DNA of 64,000 nucleotides from Alisma plantago-aquatica (taxonomy: Eukaryota; Streptophyta; Magnoliopsida; Alismatales; Alismataceae). Positions 49,501-60,735 of this stretch are shown in pieces. A program made the position numbers and the translations under genes. Each line of letters starts with the position of its first letter. Position 1 is the stretch's first letter. The notes beneath the pieces were generated by a model, which was given only the letters and a program-made list of their open reading frames with translations, was not told the DNA's origin and searched no databases. The stretch spans positions 1,411,780,894-1,411,844,893 of the forward strand of contig OY856412.1 in NCBI GenBank assembly GCA_963693085.1, read 5' to 3'.

Positions 49501-49952
49501 ACGTGTACGAGGAGGTAGAGACCATTCTGCAGAGGAAGGATAACAATAGTAGGGATAGTAGTAACAACTCAGGTTGAGTGTACTGTCTATCATGTCTTGT
49601 AGATAGAAGTCCTAATGTCATCTCTGTACTCTCAGGTCCTTGGGATTAGTATGTGATGATTTTATGAACAATCTGATATTTTGGCTTGTATGCCTCGAGG
49701 TTTTATGTTGTTTCAGTATATGTTTTGACAAAGCAACTATTATATGTTATCCCCGAGATGAGATGGTATAGTGTATGTACAATGTGAACCCTGATGTATA
49801 TAAAGTTTTGGTTCTTTCATTAAGAGTTTTCCAAGAAATGGATCACTTTGCAATATGGTTTTAATTTTTTTGTGATATTTGTTAATTTGTTGTTTAAGGT
49901 TATTCCGCAATTATTTACTAGTGACGATTTACTTTGATGTTGGGTCATTATA

Positions 49953-51751
49953 TTCTCATTTTCTGATTGGTCAACAATTTGATAAATCATAACTAAATAA
50001 CCAAGTATCAAAAAATTAAGTATAAATATGTTTTGGAAATATTTTTGAATAAAGAATTCAAATGTATAGATTCCAGAGTCTGTTTTTCATCTGACAGACT
50101 CTAGTTTTCTAAGAAGTCAATATTAGGGTTTAAGATGGTGAATAAAGTGAAATTGATATGAAATATGTTATGATTAGGGTAATTATGTTTTCTTAGCCCC
50201 AAGAACATGACTAGGGTTTCTTCAACATAAGAGGAGCAATAGGATCTCTTCTAAGTGTAAGGTAAGTGGTCCATGCTAATTGAACATAAGTAATGTTTGC
50301 TTTTATGAATGCATGTATGCAATGAATGTTATGAATGTGTTATCTATTTCAATTATTTTAAGTCAAGAATTTATGATGAATTGAATGTAATGACTTACTT
50401 TCTATATAATGGTGTCATCTTCATGCATATTAAGAGTAAAGTCCATATTAAGATTTAAGAGAAAACTAAGAGAAAGTAAAGAGTTTTAAGAGAAAGATAA
50501 TGTTAAAAGATTACTTATAGAAGATCCTCATCAAGAGGCTCCTCGGAGCATAACTAAGATCCACTTCAGTGCATAAGAGAAGAGGCAGTTCGATACAATC
50601 CAAGAGACACTTCGGTGAAAAACCCGTGATTATTATATAAGTCAAGATAAAAGCAGTATTTTAAAAGAAATTGTGTCTCTTTTCCAAAGTTTAATGTTCA
50701 AAGTTTATTTTCAATTTACATGCTTTCTTTAAATTATAATATGTTCAATTTCACTTATCATTGGTTTTATGCATGGCTGGGGGTGTGATGCCCGCAGGTA
50801 AGGAGCAAACTTAGGAGGAAGAAGTGCAAGGAATAACTCAAGGAATCTTCAAGAAGAAAAGACGTAGTGGGGTGCCTTTTGTCAAGATGATCCAGAGATG
50901 TAGATATTTTTACATTATCTATAATCTTGTCATCAAAGTAGATTAGATGAACTTGATGTAGATTATCTTTTTCCAAAACTATGTATGCATGCGATTTCAA
51001 TCAATTCAAAGTTTTTCATTTATCTTATTTCAATTGAATATCATATTTTGTGACATTACTCCAAGCCAAGTGACCCATGTTATGGACAACACAAAGTTTG
51101 CTTCTGCTGTCATGTATGTACTTGGAGGGATATCACATGATCTTATAATCAATCATGATTTTTAATTTTGATAAATGTAATTGCCACATTGTTTAGTTTA
51201 AAATCTACACATTTGTATCCTAGTCTAACTGCCAAAAGTTTGAAAAAAAATAATAAACTTATAAAATTTGATGATTTAAACTAAAAATGTGATGGACACA
51301 TTTATAAAGTTTTATGAGATTCAAAGAGTACCTAAAACTCATATCTTGGTCTAACTGTCAGCATATTCGATCTACATTCTGTGATCCGAAACAAGACAAG
51401 TTAAAAAAATTGACTACTTTGAGAATTGATCCGCTACGTGATTAAAAACATAAAGGTCTCCGGTCCGAAATCCATTATAACTAGGAGAAGTAGAGCCCAA
51501 TTCCAATTAAGAAACCGAGGCAGATTCTTTATTTGTGAAATCTATTTTTAGAGTATTCAACAAATACCTACGTGATTGAAAAAGTGCTTTCTCACTTTGT
51601 GATTAGGTATCTTACTTTTCCAAAACTCTCGATTATGGAATTTGTGCGTAAGGAAAAAGTAGAAGTCCAGATGCTTATATAAAGTTTTAAGTGGTCCGCT
51701 GATGTGCGGGAGAGAATCAGAACCAGTCCATATTTATATACTAGACATGAA
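49953..51751. other. AT-rich stretch, no recognised gene
   Basis: Only short frames. The part around 50180-50850 (GTAAGGTAAGTGG, TGGGGGTGTGATGCCCGCAGG) has the style of an old LTR or leader, but I find no partner copy in the window and cannot assign it. Confidence 0.4.
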
Positions 51752-51768
51752 CCCGTGCGATGCACGGG
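51752..51768. repeat. CCCGTGC-GAT-GCACGGG palindrome
   Basis: Perfect 7-bp arms with a 3-nt spacer, inside CATGAACCCGTGC. From memory, phrases like this recur in many plant genomes beside transposon sequence. No element boundary can be fixed here. Confidence 0.7.
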
Positions 51769-52417
51769 CTAAAAGTATTAGATTGCTTATAATAGTTGTT
51801 AGATATGGTTATAAATCATGGCCAGGGAATGTTGATGTAAGAAAGGAAATTTGGAAAAGAAGAACACACTTGCTTACCTATTTTCCCCGTTTCTGAGAAT
51901 AAATGTTGATAATGTTGGCTAGCATTTGAATATGCATTTATAAACGTATATGATTAGTTCAGAGCATCTATACTCAGAAATGTACGTCACGACAAATGTA
52001 ATTTATAACGAAGATTGATCTTGCCACTAACCGAAAATTCTATGACTGAAATGTGGTAATTTGATAAAGCCATGTCAAGCAGTTCAGATATCAAACAGCA
52101 CACTCAATAGGTTCGTGTTTGATTTTGTGTAGAACTGGAACATGTACGTTCAAATTCATAAATTACAACAGAAAATACAACATCTTGACCAGCATTTCTT
52201 TGAGTAATTCACATCATTTCTCTAAGCCAGACCAATGGATGTATACTTTGTTCTTGTTTGGCTGCTTAGTCACCATTTCATCACCAGTAGATAGACCTGC
52301 TGATAAGTCGAACAAACTGAGTGAAGCACAGTGTGATTTTAATATACTGTAACACTGTATCATATTAGCACGTTGCATGTAACAATTCTTCGGCCATAGT
52401 AAATCAAGAGTTTTAAG
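51769..52417. other. Intergenic, nothing recognised
   Basis: AT-rich with short frames only. Confidence 0.5.
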
Positions 52418-52585
52418 TTTTTTTTTTTTTTGAGTCGTAGGAAGCCCAGCTCCCCTCCTCCTCAAACACGTGCCAGAGCCCGGATGACCCAAGAAATTGG
52501 TAATTACAGTGCGCTCAGGGGATTCGAACCCGGGTCCCCCAGGGAGGACAAGCCGGACCAAACCACCTGAGCCACACCGGCCAGG
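52418..52585 (-). mobile_element. tRNA-derived SINE
   Basis: On the minus strand it reads CCGGTGTGGCTCAGGTGG (box A type) then GGGTTCGAATCC (box B, 52520-52531), a GC-rich body, and a terminal A tract seen on the plus strand as 14 T (52418-52431). This is the layout of an RNA polymerase III-transcribed plant SINE. It resembles the Au type, assigned from memory. No clear target duplication is seen. Confidence 0.8.
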
Positions 52586-52784
52586 TAAGAATTTATTGCT
52601 ATATGTATATGGAAAGAGAAGAACAAACATAGCAACAAACATAGCGATGAACTGGATACAGTGTATGTACTCTACTATTTAGTTCATTTTGACGGAGTAT
52701 TGTAAAGACACCAATAATCAATGGTAAAAAATTATCATCAGAAACTACGAAAGTGGCTAACTCACTGCATGACCAGATTCTACT
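52586..52784. other. Intergenic, nothing recognised
   Basis: Short AT-rich spacer between the SINE and the tandem duplication. Confidence 0.5.
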
Positions 52785-53015
52785 ACATTAGCATTATAAA
52801 CATGTGAATCTACCAATACAAATACCCTTTTATAGATACATAATCACAGAGATTCCCGTGAAATCTATGAAATGTACACATGGTAAATCTATAGAACATT
52901 ACATTAGTATTATAAACATGTGAATAGACTAATACAAATACCATTTTATATAACACAATCACAGAGATTCCTGTGAAATCTATAAAGTGTACACATGGTA
53001 AATTTATAGAACATC
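52785..53015. repeat. Tandem duplication, about 116-bp period
   Basis: Two diverged copies, each starting ACATTAG(C/T)ATTATAAAC and including CACAGAGATTCC(C/T)GTG and TGTACACATGGTAAAT. Confidence 0.88.
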
Positions 53016-54037
53016 AATCAGACGCACACATGTAACTTGCAGATGCAAGATTAAAGTTATTTTGTATTGCATTAAGTTTTCAAGTAGCTTGTTCAGTTTG
53101 TGGTGACTGCCAATACAATACAAAAATTCAGAGATAGTAGAGCATTAAAAAAAATTGACTGAATCCCTATGCACAACAAAGCTGCTGTGAGCCCAAAATA
53201 GAGAAGCATGCGCTACATGCCTAGAATAATAGATATTTTAAACATGAGGAGACCAAAAGAAAATTTATGCAACAAGTACAATTATACTTGGATGAAAAAG
53301 AAAAACAACATGTCTTATTTATATATGGTCTCAGTCCAAGATCACAGCAGCAAGTCTGGAGTAGCTTGTTCAGTTTGTAGCTAGTGTGTTCTCGTGACTG
53401 ACCATGAAATAGTGAGCAACATCACTACCAATAGAACAGTGAAATTCAGAAACGATAACGTATAGAGAATTTAACAAAAAGGATATGACGGAATCTATAT
53501 GCACAGTAATGCAAGGATGGGGTGGTGGGATCTGGAACTGAAGGGGATGTGGTGTTCCCACTTCTCTTCTCCTGTCCTTGACGTCACCGTCGGTGGTCAG
53601 GTACTTGCCCATCTCAGCTCATTGGCATAAATCTGCGATTGACGAACAGACAAGTATGCACTATATTATATTGCCAACTCGATTAGATAACATCTTTTTT
53701 CTATCATCTTCGTGTAATCAGTTTCAGCACATTCATTTTCGTTTAATAAAAGAAATAAAGTTTAAGGAAGGATCTCTTTGATAATTCATCATAATTACGG
53801 GATCATCTTTATCGTCTTCATTACTGGATAATGCAATTACAAATTATTCGACGATTCACGATAGGGCTCCTCTCATTATCAGATGAACTTGGCAGTAATA
53901 CCCTTAACCGTCTCATCATCCTGGATCGTTGGGGTCACCATCCTCCCCAACATCCGCTTCCCTTTTCTAACCTTTCATCGTCTGTCTTACGCAGCAGCAG
54001 AATCGTCCCGACATATTGCTGTGGGCAAAGCGGCGTC
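53016..54037. other. Intergenic, one GC-rich patch
   Basis: Mostly AT-rich. At 53560-53612 on the minus strand a GC-rich patch reads MGKYLTTDGDVKDRRR from an ATG, with coding-like base use, and continues open to 53370 through sequence that no longer looks coding. It may be an exon or a remnant. No function recognised. Confidence 0.35.
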
Positions 54038-54321
54038 TACGACGACCTTAAAACGGCACTTGGGGACTCGCTAGACTGCGGGTCGCGGGTCGAAATCGAC
54101 CCACTCGAATAGAGGATCCTTGACGTCAGCTTCAGCAACTTTCCTTCCTCATTCAGAGCATACCTGACGATACGATTCTTCTCCATGCTCCCAACTGGAC
54201 GGTCGACCTCCTGTAGTTTCTTCTGCTCGCTAAAGCTCGAGGGGAGTTGTTGTTGTTTTGACAGAGAGCGCCGAGCAGTGAACACAGTGAAAAGAGGATG
54301 CCAGAAGTGTCCGGAGTCCAC
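54038..54321 (-). pseudogene. Possible eIF3g-like first exon or remnant
   Basis: A 94-codon minus-strand frame with an internal Met context (SMEKNRIVRYAL) and the phrase NEEGKLLKLTSRI. The pattern (I/V)V-x-Y-x-(L/F)(N/D)(E/D)EG-4x-K(L/I)T resembles the conserved N-terminal segment of the translation initiation factor eIF3 subunit G, recalled from memory. The rest of eIF3g (zinc finger, RRM) is not seen downstream. It could be a gene fragment, an unrelated exon or chance. Confidence 0.25.
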
Positions 54322-54850
54322 CTCTTAAATCAACAACTGTAAGTAATTATTGCAGTGAACCCCTTAAATATTCTTTGCCAAGTATAAATACGGATCAGCT
54401 CGTAATTTACAAAAATGAAGACAAAAATTGCATGAAAAACTCTAAACAGGCTTTGCTATATAGTATAGTATAGATACCGCAAAATGGTAACTTTTCGTCT
54501 CATAGTTTATCCTATTGGGGTCCAAACGAAACTTCATAATATAAAAATATTATGTACACTAAATATTATAAAAACTTCAAATATTTAAATAATAAAAAAT
54601 AATATTTGAATAGCTGAACATTATTCATTAAATCGTATCTGATTATGTATGCTAAAACAAATAATAAATAAGTAGCTAAAAGAGCTATTGGGACGGTGTA
54701 GCGGAATATTGCCAAAGGTGAGGGAGATATTGGGAAAAAACTATTACGAAAAATATCCTACATTCCGTCATTACGTCGTCCCATCAAGAAGAATCTGGAC
54801 TCCTCCTGGACCTTCTTGTCGAAATTCGGCGGGCTGTCTCCCGAAATCAG
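54322..54850. other. Upstream region of HSP101, distal part
   Basis: AT-rich until about 54700, then GC-rich. One GAAACTTC (54528-54535), a two-unit heat-shock-element match, lies about 505 bp before the HSP101 ATG; a match of this length is expected by chance about once in 4 kb. Confidence 0.4.
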
Positions 54851-54868
54851 GACTATTCTCGACTCTTC
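54851..54868 (+). promoter_or_regulatory. Candidate heat-shock element
   Basis: GAC-TA-TTC-TC-GAC-TC-TTC has four alternating 5-bp units in the phase of a heat-shock element, with GAC in place of GAA twice. It lies about 170-190 bp before the HSP101 ATG, a fitting place for HSF binding. The two mismatches keep the confidence moderate. Confidence 0.45.
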
Positions 54869-55040
54869 ACCACCCTGACAATAAAACCAGTGCCAAGCAG
54901 GTGCTCAGGCTCGTCGAAAACACATCAGAGATCAGCGCAACCAACAAGCTGTTCGATTCCAGTGTTCCCCTAATTAGCGCGATTCGTCAATACACTGCCC
55001 GAAGATTGGGAAGAGGAAGAGGTTGCCAGAAGAAGAAGCG

Positions 55041-57782
55041 ATGAATCCCGAGAAGTTCACCCACAAGACGAATGAGGCCCTGATGGCCGCCCACGAGCTG
55101 GCACTGAACTCCGGCCACGCCCAAATCACGCCCATCCACCTCGCTGCGGCTCTCCTCGCCGATGGCAACGGCATTCTTCGCCAAGCGGTTGCCAACGCCG
55201 GCGGCTCCCCCGAGTCCGCCGACTCCTTCACCCGTGTCATCCAGCAAGCGCTCAAGAAGATCCCGTCGCAGCATCCGCCACCGGACCAGGTCCCGGCGTC
55301 CACGTCCCTCATCAAGTGCATCCGCCGCGCGCAGTCGTCTCAGAAGTCTCATGGCGACACGCACCTCGCCGTCGACCAGCTCGTGCTTGGACTCCTGGAG
55401 GATTCTCAAATCAGCGACTGCCTGAAGGAGTCCGGGGTGAGCAACGGCCGTGTCAGGACCGAGGTTGAGAAGCTGAGAGGGAAAGAGGGGCGGAAAGTGG
55501 AGAGCGCGTCAGGTGATACCAACTTCCAGGCTCTCAAGACGTATGGACGCGACCTTGTGGAGATGGCCGGGAAGCTCGACCCGGTGATCGGGCGTGATGA
55601 GGAGATCAGGAGAGTGATTAGGATCCTGTCTCGCAGGACCAAGAACAACCCGGTCTTGATTGGCGAGCCCGGGGTTGGGAAAACGGCGGTAGTTGAAGGG
55701 CTTGCACAGAGGATCGTCCGTGGAGATGTCCCTAGCAATCTGGAAGACGTTCGACTTATTGCTCTTGACATGGGCGCTCTGGTCGCCGGTGCTAAGTACC
55801 GGGGCGAGTTTGAGGAGCGGCTCAAGGCGGTGCTGAAGGAGGTCGAGGAAGCAGACGGGAAGGTGATTCTGTTCATCGACGAAATCCATCTTGTTCTTGG
55901 AGCAGGCCGCACGGAGGGGTCCATGGACGCAGCTAACCTGTTCAAGCCCATGCTTGCTAGAGGACAGCTGCGTTGCATTGGGGCAACAACATTAGAGGAG
56001 TATCGCAAGTATGTTGAGAAAGATGCAGCGTTCGAGCGCCGGTTCCAGCAGGTGTATGTCGCGGAGCCCAGTGTGGCGGACACCATCAATATCCTGCGTG
56101 GACTCAAGGAGAAATATGAGGGGCATCATGGTGTTCGCATTCAAGATCGAGCCCTGGTTGTCGCCGCACAGCTCTCCAGTCGGTACATCACGAATCGGCA
56201 CCTCCCCGACAAGGCGATCGACTTGGTGGATGAGGCGTGTGCTAATGTTAGAGTCCAGCTTGACAGCCAACCCGAGGAGATTGACAACCTTGAGAGGAAG
56301 CGCATCCACCTGGAAATTGAGCTGCATGCCCTGGAGAAGGAGAAGGACAAGGCCAGCAAGGCTCGGCTGATGGAGGTGCGGACGGAGCTGGATGATTTGA
56401 GGGACAAGCTGCAACCGCTGAAAATGAAGTACAGGAAGGAGAAGGAGAGGGTGGACGAGATCAGGAAGCTGAAGCAGAGGCGTGAGGAGCTGCTGTACAC
56501 GCTTCAGGAGGCCGAGAGGAGGATGGACCTTGCTCGAGCTGCTGATCTGCGATATGGTGGGATTCAGGACGTCGAGGCTGCCATTGCGAAGCTGGAAGGG
56601 TCTGCGGATGAGAATTTGATGCTGACGGAGATTGTTGGGCCGGAACAGATCGCGGAGGTGGTGAGCAGGTGGACTGGGATCCCTGTGACGAGGTTGGGGC
56701 AGAATGAGAAGGAGAGGCTGATGGGTCTCGCTGAGAGGCTACACCAGAGAGTGGTGGGGCAGGATCAGGCTGTAACTGCAGTGGCAGAGGCGGTTTTGAG
56801 ATCGAGAGCCGGGTTGGGACGCCAGCAGCAGCCCACGGGGTCGTTCATGTTCCTGGGGCCGACTGGTGTTGGCAAAACAGAGCTGGCCAAGGCCCTGGCT
56901 GAACAGCTCTTCGATGATGAAAACCTCCTCATTCGCATCGACATGTCCGAATACATGGAGCAGCATTCAGTCGCTCGCCTAATTGGCGCTCCTCCCGGCT
57001 ACGTCGGCCACGAAGAGGGTGGGCAATTGACGGAGGCAGTCCGGAGGCGACCTTACAGCGTGGTGCTCTTCGACGAGGTCGAGAAAGCGCACATCTCTGT
57101 CTTCAACACCCTCCTTCAGGTTCTAGACGACGGCAGGCTCACCGACGGCCAGGGCAGGACGGTGGATTTCACCAACACCGTGATCATCATGACATCCAAC
57201 CTGGGCGCCGAGCACCTACTGTCGGGTCTCATGGGCAAGACCCCGATGCATACTGCACGGGACAGGGTCCTCCAGGAGGTGCGCAAGCATTTCCGGCCGG
57301 AGCTGCTGAACCGGCTGGACGAGATCGTGGTGTTCGACCCGCTGTCGCACGACCAGCTCAAGAAGGTCGCGCGGCTCCAAATGAAGGACGTGGCGCTCCG
57401 GCTTGCCGAGAGAGGGGTGGCTTTGGGAGTCACCGACGCTGCTCTGGACATCGTGCTGGCTGAGTCTTATGATCCCGTCTATGGAGCGAGACCCATACGG
57501 AGGTGGCTGGAGAAGAAGGTGGTGACGGAGCTGTCCAAGATGCTGATTCGGGAGGAGATCGACGAGAATTCGACGGTGTACATCGATGCCGCGCCTGGGA
57601 AGGGAGGGTTGGTGTACAGAGTTGAGAAGAACGGTGGGCTTGTGGATGCGACCACGGGGAAGAGGTCAGATATCTTGATCCAGATTCCCAACGGTGCTGC
57701 GAAGACGGGCGCGGCTGCTCGGACCGTGAAGAAGCTCAAGGTGGTTCCTGATGAGGAGGATGAAGAAATGGATGAAGAGTGA
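55041..57782 (+). CDS. HSP101: HSP101 / ClpB1, cytosolic AAA+ disaggregase, uninterrupted
   Basis: A 913-residue HSP100-family chaperone. In plants it works as a hexamer in the cytosol and nucleus, threads aggregated proteins through its pore with help from HSP70, and underlies acquired heat tolerance. The ATG at 55041 gives the conserved start [14 protein letters not shown] with no transit peptide; an in-frame TTG at 55023 was not used. Order: N-domain (1-150); AAA-1 with Walker A GEPGVGKT (208-215), pore loop [10 protein letters not shown] and Walker [10 protein letters not shown] (from 275); coiled-coil middle domain (about 405-535); AAA-2 with Walker A GPTGVGKT (606-613), pore loop GYVG and Walker [12 protein letters not shown] (from 674); acidic tail [10 protein letters not shown]. 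All ATPase motifs are intact and length is normal. No intron interrupts it. It is strongly GC-rich compared with its surroundings. Confidence 0.97.
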   Translation: MNPEKFTHKTNEALMAAHELALNSGHAQITPIHLAAALLADGNGILRQAVANAGGSPESADSFTRVIQQALKKIPSQHPPPDQVPASTSLIKCIRRAQSSQKSHGDTHLAVDQLVLGLLEDSQISDCLKESGVSNGRVRTEVEKLRGKEGRKVESASGDTNFQALKTYGRDLVEMAGKLDPVIGRDEEIRRVIRILSRRTKNNPVLIGEPGVGKTAVVEGLAQRIVRGDVPSNLEDVRLIALDMGALVAGAKYRGEFEERLKAVLKEVEEADGKVILFIDEIHLVLGAGRTEGSMDAANLFKPMLARGQLRCIGATTLEEYRKYVEKDAAFERRFQQVYVAEPSVADTINILRGLKEKYEGHHGVRIQDRALVVAAQLSSRYITNRHLPDKAIDLVDEACANVRVQLDSQPEEIDNLERKRIHLEIELHALEKEKDKASKARLMEVRTELDDLRDKLQPLKMKYRKEKERVDEIRKLKQRREELLYTLQEAERRMDLARAADLRYGGIQDVEAAIAKLEGSADENLMLTEIVGPEQIAEVVSRWTGIPVTRLGQNEKERLMGLAERLHQRVVGQDQAVTAVAEAVLRSRAGLGRQQQPTGSFMFLGPTGVGKTELAKALAEQLFDDENLLIRIDMSEYMEQHSVARLIGAPPGYVGHEEGGQLTEAVRRRPYSVVLFDEVEKAHISVFNTLLQVLDDGRLTDGQGRTVDFTNTVIIMTSNLGAEHLLSGLMGKTPMHTARDRVLQEVRKHFRPELLNRLDEIVVFDPLSHDQLKKVARLQMKDVALRLAERGVALGVTDAALDIVLAESYDPVYGARPIRRWLEKKVVTELSKMLIREEIDENSTVYIDAAPGKGGLVYRVEKNGGLVDATTGKRSDILIQIPNGAAKTGAAARTVKKLKVVPDEEDEEMDEE

Positions 57783-58993
57783 TGGAAGGTAAGGTGGTGG
57801 CGTCGTCTCCTTCACGCGCCATCTTGTGTGTGATTGTAAATCTTCTAAAGATCTAACTAGTTGGACACCGTGCCCGCTGGAAGGGTCCTGTAGTTGTGTC
57901 TATGTTCGTAGTAATATAGAAGAAGTTTCATCTTTAAATGTCAGTGTCCGTAGTTAAAAACATGTCTTTCTTGTGAAGACAAGACTAAAACAGAGAAGGA
58001 AGAACTTGTTTCTCTTTTCGATTCACTGTGTTGAGTGTTGCTATATTGTTTGTTTATCTTCTTGGTTTCAATTCATAACTATTACTGCCTTCCATGAGGA
58101 ACATGCTAAGTGCAAGTATGTTGGTAAGCAATGGCCGTTCTCGTGGGCATGTTGGTAAACAACCGTTGCTCCAATCGTTAAGCATTCCAACTTTTGGAAT
58201 CCCAGAAAGATATTGCCATGGCAGGCACAGTCGCGGCGGCCTTCCGTACATTCCGCTCGTTACTCGCTACCGTAAAGGGGATGGGTGGTGGACGTGGCAG
58301 TAAAGTTGGGCTTGATCTACCATTATTTCAACTTTTTCTTTAAAAAAAAAACTTCACAAGAGGCCATTATTTGTTGCCTACGCGAGTGGAGAGAAGCTTT
58401 GTCTCTGTAATTTTGGTCTTCCACCTTTGCGAAAAGGGCGGCATGTACTCATTTCATTGTTTAGTTAATTTCAATGACAATAACTACAATGATTTCATTT
58501 TTCTTCAATGCTATCAAAACTCTACTTGGCGTGGGTGCTGCTTTGCTAAACAAGTAAACTGTCCTCATTTTTTTTTCTATTTTTGAAGTTTGTACACCAT
58601 ATATCTTTTACTCAATTTCGTAGATTTGATAGCTGGATTGAACATTTGCATTCCTTTATGCATGACTCTTCTAACATTCTAAATCAGGTACACTAATTGT
58701 AGGGGTTGACATACTTTCGACTAATGACACCACTTCGCCTCATTTTAAGGGACATATAAGTGTTGAGTTTGATCAAACAACATCATTTTATGATATCCCA
58801 CACATGAACTGATTCTTTGAGTTGTATAGTATTATAATAAGGAACCGTGGATCCCATTTAGGTTTCAACAATGGTTGAATGTCAATCTCTTATTCGGTTC
58901 CTTCTTCAGGAATTCTGATTAACAATAATCTATTAATTTCGTGCTTCAGCCTTCCTTAGATGTAATTCAATACACCAACCAACATATAATAGT
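57783..58993. other. HSP101 3' flank and intergenic
   Basis: The first 100-200 bp probably hold the 3' UTR; AATATA near 57912 and TTTAAATG near 57935 could serve in polyadenylation. A 10-A run is at 58342-58351. Small frames here show no recognisable product. Confidence 0.45.
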
Positions 58994-59097
58994 GAAGATA
59001 TTATTGAGCAAGATAATTTGCTTTATTTTTCAGTAGTTTGGCGAAAAAAGTTTGACCTTGATGAAGATATTATTGAGCAAGATAATTTGCTTTATTT
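58994..59097. repeat. 35-bp perfect direct repeat
   Basis: An identical 35-bp sequence beginning GAAGATATTATTGAGCAAG occurs at 58994-59028 and 59063-59097 (69 bp apart start to start). Confidence 0.93.
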
Positions 59098-59198
59098 CAA
59101 CTCATGCGGAGGACTCGGCCTGCTGGGCGCGTCAGACGGTTCCCCGTTGTCCTCCACCTGGTAGCCGGCAACATTCAGACCTGACAACTTTGGCTGAA
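59094..59198 (-). CDS. Candidate terminal exon, unknown product
   Basis: On the minus strand, after a TATTTCAG that could be a splice acceptor, 34 codons run PKLSGLNVAGYQVEDNGE and on to a TAA, with GC-rich, coding-like base use in an AT-rich setting. Upstream exons would lie to the right, possibly in 59442-59714 minus. I do not recognise the protein. It may be a remnant. Confidence 0.25.
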
Positions 59199-59308
59199 AT
59201 ACCGGACTCTTATAAGTTTATACAGTAAACTGCACCATTTGCAAACACCTTGGCTGATATACCAGACTCTATAAGCTTATACGGTAAACTGCAGCATTTG
59301 CAAACACC
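59190..59308. repeat. 60-bp tandem duplication
   Basis: Two copies beginning TTGGCTGA(A/T)ATACC(G/A)GACTC and ending TTTGCAAACACC. The duplicated part includes the putative splice acceptor of the neighbouring candidate exon. Confidence 0.9.
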
Positions 59309-60293
59309 TGACCCAAACTAGGCCTAGACGAACCATACACTAGGGATTCGCAATAAACTTTAATTTATATTTTTAATGAGGAGACATAAAACCGTTAGCT
59401 TCCTCTCTTCCTAACAGTGAAAAGAAACAACAACTCACTGCCTAATCAAAAGGAACGACTCCTCTGTTCAGGCACAGATATTGCAAAACCAGTGCCTGGA
59501 AACGCTGCTTGCTCGAAGGAAAGAGGAACCAAGACGAATCGAAAGATTGGAACATTGATGTCGCTGCCTGAGCAAAGTTAGCGTAGTAGTAGCAGTTGAG
59601 GGAGTCGTGGTCCAACTGCAGTCGGTAGAGCCCCGGCATCCATTCACGGTAGGGAAAGATGGAAGCGACACGGAAAGAGAGGGCAGCGGAACTGAAAGAC
59701 GGGCGTTGGGGCACGCGGGGTGTTTATTAGCGCGCAACTCCCAAGGGTATGGCGGAACCGGAAAGCCCCGAGGGGTCCGGACTATACTCCCGTCGGACTG
59801 CAATCGTATCTTTTCTTATTTGTAAACAAACATGGGATTATTTATCTTAATAAGATTAATATCCTTTCCTGTGCCTGATCCCACAAACCAATAAGGGGCC
59901 TTAAGTGGATTAGACATATATTCACAAGTCCGCTGTATAGGAAAGACGACATCCTAGGAAATCATGACACGTGGTAGCCCACTTGAGCGTTCCCGGATAA
60001 GGTCTGTACGTAGATGGTTGGAGGGGAGTGTCAGCGCCAGTAATGCTTCTCAGAAATTATCAGGCTTAAGAGGACCGTTTGTGAAATGATTCTGGTCACA
60101 GGTTGTTCTTGATTTGCAAGTATTTGGTGGCTACTTACAGGGTAAAACTTTTTTGTGGATGCCAGTGGACAATCTTTATGTGGATAGTAGTCTTAGCCTC
60201 TTGGGGACTAAATTTTTACCAGTGGGCAGCAGCGGAAGTTTTTGGTTAGGGGTTCTCAAAAATGGCCACTGTGGGCTCTGATCTCCAAAACCA
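59309..60293. other. Mixed region, weak coding signal on the minus strand
   Basis: A 90-codon minus frame at 59442-59714 (from MPQRPSFSSAAL to LCLNRGVVPFD) has coding-like composition, but overlapping frames on both strands are also open, so the signal is weak. From about 59880 the sequence is non-coding. The part after about 60130 may be the internal side of the LTR element F. Confidence 0.3.
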
Positions 60294-60660
60294 CGATATA
60301 AACTTAGCGGAAGCGATTCGATTAACAGCGGAAGACAAAAATCACGGGAAATTAAAACTTTTCGAGATAAGAGCTTGAATCTATAAAAACTTCTTTCATA
60401 AAAAAAAGAGATAAACTGTTTACATCTCAGATAATTACTTCTTGAGTAATTATATACAACATGGTACAAACTCTCAAGAATTCAAAACCAAAATCTCAGA
60501 CCAAAAGACTCCAAGAACCTGAGAGTACAGAGAACACATAGGACTGACTATCTAACTATACAACTCAGCAGTCTGAATCTCCACCTGAGATTTACTGCTG
60601 CTCCTGATGCTGCTACTGCTGATATTGGTCACCTGAAGATTGATTCCTTTGCCCTCGACG

Positions 60661-60735
60661 ACCACCTAAAAAGTTGAAATCTACGGGGTGAGACAATTTT
60701 AAATAATTGTCACAGGGAGAGTTATAACTCTTCGC
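60661..60735 (-). promoter_or_regulatory. LTR multi-stem module, F copy
   Basis: On the minus strand: AGAGTTATAACTCT (perfect palindrome), then GACAATT-ATTTAA-AATTGTC (7-bp perfect arms), then CTCACCCCG and TTTTTAGGTGG. The stems are longer and different in sequence from A, B and C. Confidence 0.6.

Larger units (their letters stand above)
45384..49952 (+). repeat. Element C 3' LTR (full length)
   Basis: 4569 bp, TGTAACATCCC to GGGTCATTATA. Its end is fixed by comparison with 42844. It shows the empty sites for A and for the rest of the 5' LTR. It contains the CGATAT cluster (46815-47625), the CCAAT array (48680-49095), the multi-stem module (49439-49500) and the CTCTGTACTCTCAGG block (49608-49645). 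The end is TA rather than the usual CA. Confidence 0.92.

Noticed and set aside
52519..52585. tRNA gene (box A and box B present)
   Set aside because: No cloverleaf or acceptor stem, followed by a body and poly(A); it fits a SINE.
53831..54112. 93-codon plus-strand ORF
   Set aside because: No recognisable feature, overlaps other short frames, and composition is not clearly coding.
55023..55041. Upstream TTG start adding six residues to HSP101
   Set aside because: The ATG at 55041 gives the conserved family N-terminus [14 protein letters not shown]; a TTG start is unlikely in a plant gene.
54688..55044. 118-codon ORF overlapping the HSP101 start
   Set aside because: Another frame across the promoter and 5' UTR, without recognisable protein features, ending in the HSP101 start region.
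55162..57739. Long frames on both strands inside HSP101 (for example 55406-56107 minus)
   Set aside because: Shadows of a GC-rich real gene; low-complexity Ser/Arg-rich translations.
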